Origin: Aquincola tertiaricarbonis
GTDB taxonomy: Bacteria; Pseudomonadota; Gammaproteobacteria; Burkholderiales; Burkholderiaceae_C
DNA: 64,000 bases
NCBI RefSeq assembly: GCF_000969605.1
Contig: NZ_JZUE01000004.1
Span: 1-64,000 of the forward strand
Reading direction: 5' to 3'
This document shows, in pieces, positions 8,795 to 17,648 of this stretch; position 1 is the stretch's first letter, and the number at the start of each line of letters is the position of its first letter. The translations under genes and the position numbers were made by a program. The notes beneath the pieces were generated by a model. The model did no database searches and was not told the origin of the DNA. It saw only the letters and a program-made list of their open reading frames with translations.

Positions 8795-10055
8795 GGCGCA
8801 GGTCGGCCTGGCCACCTGGGCGCTGCAGTTCACGCCGCGGGTGGCGCTGCAGGAGGAAGCGGTGGTGATGGAGCTGTCGGCCAGCATCCGCCTGTTCGGC
8901 GGCAAGCGGGCGCTGCGCGACCGCGTGCTGTCGCAGGCCGGCGAGCTGGGCGCGGTGGCGGTGGCCTGGGCGCCCAACAGCCTGGCCGGCCTGGCGCTGG
9001 CACGCGCCGGCATCGACAGCGGCTTCCGCCCTTCGCTGGCCAAGGTGCTGGACGGCCTGCCGATCGACACCCTCAGCGCGGCGCGGCCGCATGCGGTCAC
9101 GCTGGCGCAGCTGGGCTGCCGGGCGCTGGGCGACCTGCGCCGGCTGCCGCGCGGCGGCCTCGGCCGGCGCTTTGACGACCGGCTGCTGGCCGCGCTGGAC
9201 CAGGCCTACGGCCTGCGGCCCGAGGCGCACGAGTGGATGGTGGCGCCCGAGCGCTTCGACGCCCGGCTGGAGCTGCCGTTCCGGGTGGAGATGGCGCCGG
9301 CGCTGCTGTTCGGCGCGCGCCGGCTGCTGCTGCAGCTGTGCGGCTGGCTGGCCGCCCGGCAGGCCGGCACCACCGCCATCCGCCTGCAGTGGCTGCACGA
9401 TGCCATGCGCCCGCGCAGCGCCGGCTCCGGCGGCGAGCTGGTGCTGCGCACCGCAGCGCCCACGCGCGACGTCGACCACCTGTGCCGGCTGCTGGCGGAG
9501 CACCTGGCCCGGGTGGAGCTGCCCGCCCCGGTGGGCGACCTGGCGCTGCAGGCGCTGGAGGTGCAGGCCCTGGCCGTGGCCAGCGCATCGCTGCTGCCCG
9601 ACACCGTCGACGAGGGCGAGGCGCTGGGCCTGACGCTGGAGCGCATCGCCGCCCGGCTGGGGCCCGAGCGGGTGCTGCGGCCGGTGCTGCAGGAGGACCA
9701 CCGGCTGGAATGGATGCAGCACTGGCAGCCGGCGGCCGAGCCGCAGCCACGGCGCATGGCGGCACCCACGCCGCTGCCGCAGCCCACCTTCGTCTTCCCC
9801 GAGCCGATCCGCCTGGCGATGCAGGGCGACCGGCCGCTCTACCAGGGCGTGCTGCAGCTGCTGACCGGGCCGCACCGGCTGGAAGGCGGCTGGTGGCACC
9901 GCGTGCCCGATGCGGCGGTGCCGGGCGGCCAGGCCATGCTGCAGGTGCAGCGCGACTACTGGCTGGCGCTGAGCCCGCATGCCGGCGCGCTGTGGGTGTT
10001 CCAGACCCGGCTGGCCGACGAGGCCGCCTGGTACCTGCATGGCAGCTTCGCCTGA
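8739..10055 (+). CDS. imuB: ImuB, Y-family polymerase homologue
   Basis: A 438-residue protein of the ImuB branch of Y-family DNA polymerases. ImuB lacks polymerase activity and acts as a hub that binds the beta clamp, ImuA and DnaE2. Visible family features are the N-terminal palm-like segment with ELSASIRLFGG, where an active polymerase would carry catalytic acidic residues, the helix-hairpin-helix part around LGDLRRLPRGGLGRRF, and a C-terminal region ending WYLHGSFA that is typical of ImuB. The ATG at 8739 has GAGG 5 nt upstream. A GTG two codons earlier is the alternative. It overlaps the end of imuA, indicating translational coupling. Confidence 0.92.
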   Translation: MLVWAALRLPAEAPPAPIEAQVGLATWALQFTPRVALQEEAVVMELSASIRLFGGKRALRDRVLSQAGELGAVAVAWAPNSLAGLALARAGIDSGFRPSLAKVLDGLPIDTLSAARPHAVTLAQLGCRALGDLRRLPRGGLGRRFDDRLLAALDQAYGLRPEAHEWMVAPERFDARLELPFRVEMAPALLFGARRLLLQLCGWLAARQAGTTAIRLQWLHDAMRPRSAGSGGELVLRTAAPTRDVDHLCRLLAEHLARVELPAPVGDLALQALEVQALAVASASLLPDTVDEGEALGLTLERIAARLGPERVLRPVLQEDHRLEWMQHWQPAAEPQPRRMAAPTPLPQPTFVFPEPIRLAMQGDRPLYQGVLQLLTGPHRLEGGWWHRVPDAAVPGGQAMLQVQRDYWLALSPHAGALWVFQTRLADEAAWYLHGSFA

Positions 10056-10071
10056 ACCAGCCGCCCGCCGC

Positions 10072-13000
10072 ATGAAGCCGCCGCTGGACGTGCCCCCCTA
10101 TGCCGAGCTGTGGTGCCTGTCGAGCTTCTCGTTCCTGCGCGGCGCCAGCGCGCCGGAGGAGCTGGTCGAGCGCGCCCGGCAGCTGGGCTACGGCGCGCTG
10201 GCGCTGACCGACGAATGCTCGGTGGCCGGCATCGTGCGCGCCCACGTGGCCGCCAAGGAGCACGGCCTGCCGCTGCGGGTGGGCGCGCAGTTCGAGCTGC
10301 AGGGCCATGCGCCCTGCACCCTGGTCGTGCTGGCCTGCAACATGAACGGCTACGGCAACCTGTGCCAGTTCATCACCCGGCTGCGGCGCAGCGCGCCCAA
10401 GGGCAGCTACCACCTGCACATCGACGCGCTGCTGCCCGAGGCGCTGCAGGACTGCCTGCTGCTGGCCGCGCCGGCGCGCCACGCCAGCGACGCCGAGCTG
10501 CAGGCGGTGGCGCGCTGGCTGCTGCAGCACTTCCGCGGCCGCTGCTGGCTGGCGGTGTCGCTGCTGCGGCAGATCGACGACGAGATGTGGCTGCACCGGC
10601 TGCAGCAGGTGGCCGCGCTCACCGCGGTGCCGCTGGTGGCCGCCGGCGACGTGCACCTGCATGTGCGCTCGCGCAAGCCGCTGCAGGACGTGCTGACCGC
10701 CACCCGCGTGGGCCGGCCGCTGGCCGAATGCGGATGGGCGCTGCAGCCCAATGCCGAGCGCCACCTGCGCACCCGGCTGCGGCTGGCGCAGACCTATCCG
10801 CCCGAGCTGCTGGCCGAGACGCTGCAGGTGGCCGCGCGCTGCACCTTCTCGCTGGACGAGCTGCGCTACCAGTACCCCAGCGAGGTGGTGCCCGCCGGCC
10901 ACACGCCCGGCTCCTACCTGCGGCAGCTGGCCTATGAGGGCGCCGGCCGGCGCTGGCCGCAGGGCCTGTCGGCCGAGGTGCAGGCCAAGATCGAGTACGA
11001 GCTGGCGCTGATCGAGGAGCTGAAGTACGAGCACTACTTCCTCACCGTGGCCGACATCGTGATGTTCGCCCGCTCGCGCCACATCCTGTGCCAGGGCCGG
11101 GGCTCGGCGGCCAACAGCGTGGTGTGCTTCTGCCTCGGCGTCACCGAGGTGGACCCGGCGCGCATGTCGGTGCTGTTCGAGCGCTTCATCTCCAGGGAGC
11201 GCAACGAGCCGCCGGACATCGACGTCGACTTCGAGCACGAGCGGCGCGAGGAGGTCATCCAGTACCTGTACGGCAAGTACGGCCGCGACCGCGCCGCGCT
11301 CACCGCGGTGGTCATCAGCTACCGGCCCAAGTCGGCCATCCGCGACGTGGGCAAGGCGCTGGGCTTCGATCCCGCGGTGCTGGACGTGCTGGCCAAGAGC
11401 CACCAGTGGTGGGACGGCCGCGAGATCCAGGCTGAGCGGCTGCTGGAAGCCGGCCTGCAGCCCGACGACCTGGCGGTACGGCAGCTGATGCAGCTCACCC
11501 GGCAGCTGGTGGGCTTCCCGCGGCACCTGTCGCAGCACCCGGGCGGCTTCGTGCTCACCCAGGGGCCGGTCACGCGCATGGTGCCGGTGGAGAACGCGGC
11601 GATGGCCGAGCGCACCGTCATCGAATGGGACAAGGACGACCTGGACGCGCTGGGCCTGCTGAAGGTGGACGTGCTGGCGCTGGGCATGCTCACCGCCATC
11701 CGCAAGGCGCTGGCCTTCATCGAGGACCGCCGCGGCCATGCCTTCGGGCTGCAGGACATCCCCGACGAGGACGCCGCCACCTACGACATGATCTGCGACG
11801 CCGACACCGTGGGCGTGTTCCAGATCGAAAGCCGTGCGCAGATGAGCATGCTGCCGCGCATGCGACCGCGCACCTTCTACGACCTGGTGATCGAGGTGGC
11901 CATCGTGCGGCCCGGCCCCATCGTCGGCGGCATGGTGCACCCCTACCTGAACCGCCGCCAGGGCAAGGAGCCGGTGGTGTACCCGAGCGAGGCGCTGAAG
12001 GTGGCGCTGGGACGCACGCTGGGCGTGCCGGTGTTCCAGGAGCAGGTGATGCAGATCAGCATTCTGGCCGCCGGCTTCACCCCCGGCGAGGCCGACGGCC
12101 TGCGCCGCGCGATGGCGGCCTGGCGGCGCAAGGGCGGGCTGGAGCGCTACTACTCGAGGATCGTCGACGGCATGACCTCCCGTGGCTACGACGAGGCCTT
12201 CGCCAAGTCGATCTTCGAGCAGATCAAGGGCTTCAGCGAATACGGCTTCCCGGAAAGCCATGCGGCCAGCTTCGCGCTGCTTGTCTATGCAAGTTGCTGG
12301 ATCAAGTGCCACTACCCGGCCGAGTTCCTGGCGGCCATGCTCAACAGCCAGCCGCTGGGCTTCTACAGCCCCAGCCAGCTGGTGCAGGACGCGCGCCGCC
12401 ACGGCGTGGACGTGCGGCCGGTGGACGTGATGCACAGCGACTGGGACTGCACGCTGGAAGGCCTGCCCGCGCCGCCGGCGGTGCGGCTGGGGCTGCGCCG
12501 GGTGTCCGGCCTGCAGGAGGCGTCGGCGCTGCGCATCGTGCAGGCCCGCGCCGCGCTGCCCTTCGACGGCGCCGACGACCTGGCCCGCCGTGCCGGCCTG
12601 GAGCAGCACGAGATGCGGCTGCTGGCCGGTGCCGATGCACTGGCCAGCCTGGCCGGCCACCGGCGCCAGCAGGTGTGGGAAGCCGCCGCGCTGCAGCGGC
12701 CGCCGGCCCTGCTGCGGGCCGCGCCGGTGGACGAGGACTGGCTGGACCTGCCGCCCGCGCCGGAAGGCGAGGAGATCGTCTTCGACTACCACGCCACCGG
12801 GCTGACGCTGCGCCGCCATCCGCTGGCGCTGTTGCGCGAACGGCTGGCCGAGCGGCACATGCTGACCGCCGAGCAGCTGCACCGCCTGCCGGGCGGCCGC
12901 CGCGTGGCCACCTGCGGCATCGTCACGCTGCGCCAGCAGCCCTCCACCGCCAACGGCACCATCTTCGTGAGCCTGGAGGACGAAACCGGCGTGGTGCAGG

Positions 13001-13185
13001 TCATCGTGTGGAAGGGCCTGCGCGACGAGCAACGCGCCGAGCTGCTGGGCGCGCGGCTGCTGGGGGTGCACGGCACCTGGCAGCGCGAAGGCAAGGTATG
13101 CAACCTGATCGCCCACCGGCTGAGCGACTGGACGCCGCTGCTGGGCCGCCTGGCCGATGCGCAAAGGAGCCGGGACTTCCGCTGA
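10072..13185 (+). CDS. dnaE2: Error-prone DNA polymerase III alpha, DnaE2
   Basis: A 1037-residue C-family polymerase, the catalytic subunit of the SOS mutasome. The N-terminal PHP domain begins at YAELWCLSSFSFLRGAS. The polymerase active-site signature PDIDVDFEHERR places aspartates at residues 382, 384 and 386. FSEYGFPESHAASFALL and an OB-fold near the C-terminus (TCGIVTLRQQPSTANGTIF) are also typical. The length fits DnaE2, being shorter than replicative DnaE, which supports the non-replicative assignment together with the imuAB neighbours. ATG 10072 gives the family-like N-terminus. An ATG at 10039 overlapping imuB is possible, and neither has a clear ribosome-binding site. Expression is presumably from the LexA-controlled promoter upstream of imuA. 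Confidence 0.95.
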   Translation: MKPPLDVPPYAELWCLSSFSFLRGASAPEELVERARQLGYGALALTDECSVAGIVRAHVAAKEHGLPLRVGAQFELQGHAPCTLVVLACNMNGYGNLCQFITRLRRSAPKGSYHLHIDALLPEALQDCLLLAAPARHASDAELQAVARWLLQHFRGRCWLAVSLLRQIDDEMWLHRLQQVAALTAVPLVAAGDVHLHVRSRKPLQDVLTATRVGRPLAECGWALQPNAERHLRTRLRLAQTYPPELLAETLQVAARCTFSLDELRYQYPSEVVPAGHTPGSYLRQLAYEGAGRRWPQGLSAEVQAKIEYELALIEELKYEHYFLTVADIVMFARSRHILCQGRGSAANSVVCFCLGVTEVDPARMSVLFERFISRERNEPPDIDVDFEHERREEVIQYLYGKYGRDRAALTAVVISYRPKSAIRDVGKALGFDPAVLDVLAKSHQWWDGREIQAERLLEAGLQPDDLAVRQLMQLTRQLVGFPRHLSQHPGGFVLTQGPVTRMVPVENAAMAERTVIEWDKDDLDALGLLKVDVLALGMLTAIRKALAFIEDRRGHAFGLQDIPDEDAATYDMICDADTVGVFQIESRAQMSMLPRMRPRTFYDLVIEVAIVRPGPIVGGMVHPYLNRRQGKEPVVYPSEALKVALGRTLGVPVFQEQVMQISILAAGFTPGEADGLRRAMAAWRRKGGLERYYSRIVDGMTSRGYDEAFAKSIFEQIKGFSEYGFPESHAASFALLVYASCWIKCHYPAEFLAAMLNSQPLGFYSPSQLVQDARRHGVDVRPVDVMHSDWDCTLEGLPAPPAVRLGLRRVSGLQEASALRIVQARAALPFDGADDLARRAGLEQHEMRLLAGADALASLAGHRRQQVWEAAALQRPPALLRAAPVDEDWLDLPPAPEGEEIVFDYHATGLTLRRHPLALLRERLAERHMLTAEQLHRLPGGRRVATCGIVTLRQQPSTANGTIFVSLEDETGVVQVIVWKGLRDEQRAELLGARLLGVHGTWQREGKVCNLIAHRLSDWTPLLGRLADAQRSRDFR

Positions 13186-13303
13186 AGGCGGCCTTGATGC
13201 TCAGCGCCCCCGAGCCCCCTCCAGGAGCTTCCAGCCATGCCACATCCACGCATGCCTCGTGCCATGCGGCACTCGGAACTACCCGGTTCTGCCGCGCAGA
13301 CCC

Positions 13304-14272
13304 CTAGCCCGCGGCGCCGTCACGCCGGGCCTGCAGCCGCCAGCGCGCCGGCGGCATGCCATGCAGCCGGCTGAAGGCGCGGCTGAACGAAGCCTCGGTG
13401 TCGTAGCCCGCTTCCTGGGCGATGTGGCCGATCGGCCGGCGGGTGTGCACCAGCGCGCTGCCGGCCAGGAACAGCCGCCATTCGCGCAGGTAGCGCATCG
13501 GTGACTTGCCCAGCAGCGCCGCGAAGCGCTCCGACAGCACCGAGCGCGAGGTGGCGCCGGCGCGGGCCAGCGAGGCCACGGTCCAGGGCTCGCGCGGGCG
13601 GTCGTGGATCAGCGCCAGCGTGCGGGCCACGATGGGGTCGCCCATGCCGGCCAGCAGGTTGGGCGCCGCGCCTTGCCGGGCGACGATCTCGCTGCGCAGC
13701 AGCTCGATCAGCAGGATCTCGGTCAGGCGCTCCACCACCGAGCTGCCGCCGGGGCTGCCGGACTGCGCCTCGGCCACCAGGGCCTGCACCGCGCCGTGCA
13801 GCAGCGGGCCCGCGCCCGGCGCGCCCGCATGCAGCTGCATGACGCTGGGCAGGGCCTCGCGCAGCGGCTGGAAGTTCATCGCCTCCAGCGACACGAAGCC
13901 GCACAGCAGGCGGGTGGTGGCGGGGCCCTGGCCATAGCGCAGCACCGGCACCTCGGCCCAGGGCCGCGGCGGCAGGTCGTCCACCGGGCAGATCAGCGGC
14001 CCGCCTTCGCCCCGGCCGAGCGCATGGCCGGTGGCAAACGGGAAGGCCACCACGTCGCCGGCCTGCAGCGCATACCGCTGCTGCTGCACCCGCAGCCAGC
14101 ACTCGCCGTCGGCCACCACGTGGAAGGGGATGGTGGGCAGCGCGCTGCGGGCCAGGCCGCCCAGGCGGGGCGTGCCGTCGGTCTGCCAGTCGCCGCCGGC
14201 CTGCACGCAGAACTGCAGCGAGCCGGCGATGCGCACCGACCTCAGCAGCGTCGACAGTACATCCGCAGCCAT
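13304..14272 (-). CDS. AraC-family transcriptional regulator with cupin sensor
   Basis: A 322-residue regulator. The first 190 or so residues form a cupin-type sensor domain of the AraC_binding_2/Cupin_6 kind (FHVVADGECWL; LQAGDVVAFPFATGHALG). The last 100 residues carry two helix-turn-helix motifs, the second ending IAQEAGYDTEASFSRAFSRLHGMPPARWR, shown here as family-typical text in pieces: GYDTEASFSRAF then GMPPARW. The ATG at 14272 has a GGGGA-type ribosome-binding site. It is divergent from the DsrE-like gene at 14427, an obvious candidate target. Regulators of this class often respond to electrophilic or oxidative stress, but the ligand cannot be read from sequence. It converges with dnaE2. 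Confidence 0.88.
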   Translation of the reverse strand: MAADVLSTLLRSVRIAGSLQFCVQAGGDWQTDGTPRLGGLARSALPTIPFHVVADGECWLRVQQQRYALQAGDVVAFPFATGHALGRGEGGPLICPVDDLPPRPWAEVPVLRYGQGPATTRLLCGFVSLEAMNFQPLREALPSVMQLHAGAPGAGPLLHGAVQALVAEAQSGSPGGSSVVERLTEILLIELLRSEIVARQGAAPNLLAGMGDPIVARTLALIHDRPREPWTVASLARAGATSRSVLSERFAALLGKSPMRYLREWRLFLAGSALVHTRRPIGHIAQEAGYDTEASFSRAFSRLHGMPPARWRLQARRDGAAG

Positions 14273-14426
14273 GTCCCCTGCCCTCCGGGCACCGCTGCCC
14301 GCCACGGACATCACCTTACAGGACGGCGGCCGCGGAGCTTCGGCCAAGCGGCGCGGCATCGCAGCCATGGCGGCCGGCGGCCGCGGCTCGTAAGGTCATG
14401 CCGTGCCAACCCCACAGGAGAACCCC

Positions 14427-14795
14427 ATGAGCACGGAACCGCGAGAACTGGTGGTCGTCATCACGCACGGCATCGACCACGAACTGTCGTCGGCGGCGAT
14501 GACCATCGCCCTGGGCGGCCTCACCGCCGGCCTGAAGGTGTCCATCTTCCTCACCAGCAGCGGGGTGGACATCGTGCGGCGCGGTGCGGCCGACACCACC
14601 CACGTCAAGCCGCTGGAGCCGCTGGCGGACATGCTGCAGGGCTTCATGGCCCGCGGCGGCGTGCTGTGGGCCTGCACGCCCTGCGTGAAGAGCCGCGGCT
14701 ATGCCCCGGAAGCGCTGCTCGAAGGCGTCGTCGTCACCGGGGCCAGCCTGATGCACGAGGCGCTCAAGCGCGGCGCGGCGACGCTGTCGTTCTAG
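14427..14795 (+). CDS. DsrE-like small protein
   Basis: A 122-residue protein of the DsrE/DsrF-like fold (IALGGLTAGLKVSIFLTSSGVDIV near the middle, read as a Rossmann-like unit). The segment VLWACTPCVKSRGY carries two cysteines, C-T-P-C, in the position where DsrE-like sulfur carriers often hold a reactive cysteine. The ATG at 14427 is preceded by AGGAG with good spacing. It is divergent from an AraC/cupin regulator, suggesting induction by that regulator. A role in sulfur relay or thiol stress is plausible from the family. The specific partner is unknown. Confidence 0.82.
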   Translation: MSTEPRELVVVITHGIDHELSSAAMTIALGGLTAGLKVSIFLTSSGVDIVRRGAADTTHVKPLEPLADMLQGFMARGGVLWACTPCVKSRGYAPEALLEGVVVTGASLMHEALKRGAATLSF

Positions 14796-14832
14796 ACGGC
14801 GGCGGCCGCCAGGCGGCCCCGGCCGCCTGCGC

Positions 14833-15927
14833 TCAATCGTGCAGCAGCAGGTCGCCGAAGACCGCATGCTCGCCTTCGCGGCGGTCGGGCCCGGGAGCGT
14901 CGTACAGCACCAGCCATTGCGGCTGCCCGCCGGACAGGGCACGCGGCACGTCGCACAGGGCTTCGGCGCGGTCCATGCCCTCGCCATGCGGCAGCGGCAC
15001 GGCGCCGGTCAGGCCGGTCTCGAAGCGCACCGGCTCGGTGTGGCTGGCCAGCAGCAGCCGGGCGGCCGGCCACTTGTACACGCGGATCTCGCCATCCAGC
15101 ACCATGGTGGGGCCGGCCAGGATGAAGAGGTCGTCGCCGGAGAAATGCAGGTCGCGCACGCCCAGGCCGTCGAGCTGCAGGAAATGCTTGCGCAGCAACG
15201 TGCCGGCCTCGTCCAGCGGCGCCAGGCGCAGGTGGTCGCCCCGCACTTCCACCGCGATCTCCAGCACCGCCGACCAGCCGCGCAGCACCGGGCCGCGCAG
15301 GCCCAGCAACAGCCGCCGGCCATCCACGGCCAGGCCTTCGATGTCCAGGCCGTTGTCCTTGCCGGGGATCGCCATGTAGGGCCCCACATGCGGATCGGCG
15401 GCCAGCAGCCGGGTGAGCTCGTTGCCGTGGCCGTCGCCCTTCAGGCGCAGCGCACGCCGGCCGTCCTGCGCCTGGCGCACCAGGCAGGGCTGGCCCTGGG
15501 CATCGTCCTCCAGCGGCAGGCAGGCCAGCAGCAGCCGGTTGGGATCCAGCGACACCTTGGCCAGCCGCTTGGCATTCTCCTCATGGCTGCGGCCCGCCTT
15601 GGCGTTCTTGCGCTTCAGGCCGTGGGAGCCCACCACCCACAGCATGCCGTCCACGCAGTCGAGGCCTTCGAGGTCGGCCTCCTTGCCGGCCGGGCCCGGC
15701 AGGTCCAGCAGTTCGCCCAGCGGGAAGTCGCGCACCTCGCCGAAGCGCAGGGTCTCGTTGCCCACCGGCGGCAGCCGGCGCAGGCGGTCGAGGCCGCAGG
15801 CCTCGTCGCCCGCCACCCACAGCCAGTCACCGGTGAAGGCGGCGCCCGACAGGTTCGAGCGCACCAGCGAGCCCTGGCCGAACTCGAGGCGGACGGCATG
15901 GGCGGATCGGGCGGTGGGGGTGGGCAT
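14833..15927 (-). CDS. DUF3616 domain-containing protein
   Basis: A 364-residue protein that fits the DUF3616 family, a beta-propeller-like domain of unknown function. Family-like segments include LSGAAFTGDWLWVAGDE near residue 25, GKDNGLDIEGLAVDGRRLLL near 190, and a C-terminal stretch with HGEGMDRAEALC. No signal peptide is apparent. The ATG at 15927 has CGGAG 9 nt upstream. It is converging with the DsrE-like gene and lies 59 nt downstream of the small membrane-protein gene on the same strand. Function not predicted. Confidence 0.85.
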   Translation of the reverse strand: MPTPTARSAHAVRLEFGQGSLVRSNLSGAAFTGDWLWVAGDEACGLDRLRRLPPVGNETLRFGEVRDFPLGELLDLPGPAGKEADLEGLDCVDGMLWVVGSHGLKRKNAKAGRSHEENAKRLAKVSLDPNRLLLACLPLEDDAQGQPCLVRQAQDGRRALRLKGDGHGNELTRLLAADPHVGPYMAIPGKDNGLDIEGLAVDGRRLLLGLRGPVLRGWSAVLEIAVEVRGDHLRLAPLDEAGTLLRKHFLQLDGLGVRDLHFSGDDLFILAGPTMVLDGEIRVYKWPAARLLLASHTEPVRFETGLTGAVPLPHGEGMDRAEALCDVPRALSGGQPQWLVLYDAPGPDRREGEHAVFGDLLLHD

Positions 15928-15986
15928 GAACGGTGCTCCGTGCGGGTTGGCGTGGGCGGGTTGTACCAAGGCCGCGGCGCGGCGGC

Positions 15987-16259
15987 TCAGGAGGCGAGGC
16001 CGACCGCCAGCTCGGCCCACACCGCCAGCAGCACCAGGCCCACCACCGCGCCGAGCGCCAGCCGCTGCCGGCGGCTGCGGGCCAGACGGGCCAGCAGCGT
16101 CCAGGCCATGCCGGCGCCGAACACCAGCGCACCGGCGGCGGCGAAGTCCTCCCAGCCCCAGGCCATGTGGGTACTCAGGCGCGTGGCCACGCCGGCCAGC
16201 GCCAGCACCGCGGCCGCCGCGGCCAGGCTGCGCAGGCCGGCACGAACGAGCATCGACAT
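15987..16259 (-). CDS. Small three-helix membrane protein
   Basis: A 90-residue protein with three hydrophobic segments (about residues 8-24, 37-57 and 68-88) and Arg-rich turns (RLARSRRQR) that favour an inner-membrane location. The ATG at 16259 is preceded by TGGGAGG, a strong ribosome-binding site. No known family recognised. It may share a transcript with DUF3616 downstream. The divergent gap to the hemerythrin gene holds a TGTCTAGACA palindrome. Confidence 0.7.
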   Translation of the reverse strand: MSMLVRAGLRSLAAAAAVLALAGVATRLSTHMAWGWEDFAAAGALVFGAGMAWTLLARLARSRRQRLALGAVVGLVLLAVWAELAVGLAS

Positions 16260-16340
16260 GGTGTCCTCCCACGTGAGCGATGGAGGACCGCATCATCCCA
16301 GGTCGGCCGCCTCTTGGCCATCCGGCCATGCACCGCCGCA

Positions 16341-16354
16341 CCTGTCTAGACAAG
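16341..16354. promoter_or_regulatory. CTAG-centred palindrome (TGTCTAGACA)
   Basis: TGTCTAGACA (16343-16352) is a perfect 10-bp palindrome in the divergent gap between the membrane-protein and hemerythrin genes. It has the GT-N-TA-N-AC core described for operators of HutC-subfamily GntR regulators. Related sites occur at 20480, 32691 and 37335. Binding is inferred. Confidence 0.45.
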
Positions 16355-16467
16355 CGGCCACCGCCGGACACGGCATCGGCTGACACCGCCACGGCGGTTC
16401 CGCCGGCCGCGATGAATGCGCCGGGCCGCTACGCTGGACACCTGTTCCCTGCCCTGGAAGGCGCCGC

Positions 16468-16956
16468 ATGAATGCCATCGACCTGCTGGTCACCCAGCAC
16501 CGCAGCATCGAGACCGCCTTGCAGCAGGTGCTGGACACCGACGACGAGGCCGCCCGTGCGCGCGGCTTCGCGGCCGTGGCCGACCTGCTGACGGTGCACA
16601 TCGCCTCCGAGGAAGAGATCTTCTATCCCGCGGTGCGGGCCGGCCGCACCGAAGGCATCCTGCTGGAATCGCTGGAGGAACACCTGTCGCTCAAGCGCCT
16701 GCTGGCCGACCTGATCGCGCTGGATCCGCGCGAGCAGACCTTCGTGCCCAAGTACAAGGTGCTGAAGGAACAGAGCGAGCACCACCACGAGGAGGAGGAG
16801 GAACACCTCTTCCCCCAGGCGAGCGAGCTGCTGGGCAGCGCCGAGCTGGACCGGCTGGCGACGCAGATGCTGGGCCTGCAGCAGCGGCTGCGCAGCGAAG
16901 GCGCGCCGCGCGAGGCCATGCCCGAGCAGACCGACAAGGCCGCGCCCCTGAAGTGA
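16468..16956 (+). CDS. Hemerythrin-domain protein
   Basis: A 162-residue four-helix HHE/hemerythrin-domain protein. The expected iron-ligand pattern is visible: QHRSIE near residue 10, VHIASEEEIFYPAV near 48 (His and Glu ligands), LEEHLSLKRLL near 73, and a His/Glu-rich helix SEHHHEEEEEHLFPQ near 105. Such proteins bind a di-iron centre and may sense or carry oxygen or protect against oxidative or nitrosative stress. Which applies here is unknown. The ATG at 16468 follows GGAAGG closely. The gene stands alone and converges with the DUF3617 gene. Confidence 0.88.
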   Translation: MNAIDLLVTQHRSIETALQQVLDTDDEAARARGFAAVADLLTVHIASEEEIFYPAVRAGRTEGILLESLEEHLSLKRLLADLIALDPREQTFVPKYKVLKEQSEHHHEEEEEHLFPQASELLGSAELDRLATQMLGLQQRLRSEGAPREAMPEQTDKAAPLK

Positions 16957-16966
16957 GCGTGGCCGG

Positions 16967-17539
16967 TCAGCGCTTGCTGTCGTCGGCCTCCTCCACCGCG
17001 AACATCTCGGGGTCGATGCCGGCGGGCAGGCGCTCGCAGTCGTCGCCCAGCCACTTGAACACCGTCGACTGCTCCAGCTTCAGCGGCAGGCCGCGGGAGG
17101 TGGCTTCCATGCTGAGCTGCTGGCGCGCGGCGGTACGGCCGGTCACCTCGTAGCTGCCGCGGCCGCTGCCCTGCAGCTTGCCGCTGCAGCTCAGGGCGAT
17201 GGTGCCGCTGCTGGCATTGGTCGGGCTCACCTTCACCTGGCAGCCTTCCAGCGCCTGCGGCGCGGGCAGGCGGTAGCTGTCGCTGCGCTGGCAGTGCAAG
17301 GCCAGGTTGCTGCCGGCCGGCAGGCCCAGCCGGCTCATTGCGGCCGTCAGGCTGCTGCGCTGCTCCGGCGTCATCGCGCCGTTCACGTCGAACAGCGTGG
17401 GCATGTTGCTGCCATTGAGGCGCGTGGTGGAGGCGCTGGCCCACAGCCCGGGCTTGACCGACAGGGTCTGCGCCTGGGCGCCCCCCACGGCCAGCCAGCT
17501 GATGAGGGCGACCAGCGCCGGGGTGACGAACGACTTCAT
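16967..17539 (-). CDS. Secreted DUF3617-family protein
   Basis: A 190-residue protein with a Sec signal peptide (MKSFVTPALVALISWLAVGG, cleavage likely after AQA at about residue 23). The mature part starts LSVKPGLWASASTTRLNG, the usual opening of DUF3617 proteins, which are periplasmic and of unknown function. Two cysteine pairs (ALHC, EGCQ and LSCS, DDCE) probably form disulfides. The ATG at 17539 fits an AGGA ribosome-binding site 9 nt upstream. A more upstream ATG would spoil the signal peptide. It converges with the hemerythrin gene, 10 bp apart. Confidence 0.82.
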   Translation of the reverse strand: MKSFVTPALVALISWLAVGGAQAQTLSVKPGLWASASTTRLNGSNMPTLFDVNGAMTPEQRSSLTAAMSRLGLPAGSNLALHCQRSDSYRLPAPQALEGCQVKVSPTNASSGTIALSCSGKLQGSGRGSYEVTGRTAARQQLSMEATSRGLPLKLEQSTVFKWLGDDCERLPAGIDPEMFAVEEADDSKR

Positions 17540-17648
17540 GAACGGCATTCCTGTGCGGACGAGGATGCCAGGCCGGGCCTGGCGGGCCCGCATTCTCTGG
17601 CCGCACGGCGCACCCCGGTGTTACCGATGGTGGCCGGCCGGGCCGGCC

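Noticed and set aside
9097-13164. Long opposite-strand open frames over dnaE2 and other genes
   Set aside because: Very GC-rich coding DNA leaves few stops on the other frames. Their proteins are Arg/Ala/His-rich with no family motifs.
14313-14396. ACCTTAC / GTAAGGT pair between the AraC and DsrE-like genes
   Set aside because: The halves are about 70 bp apart and only 7 bp long. An AraC loop is possible but too weak to list.
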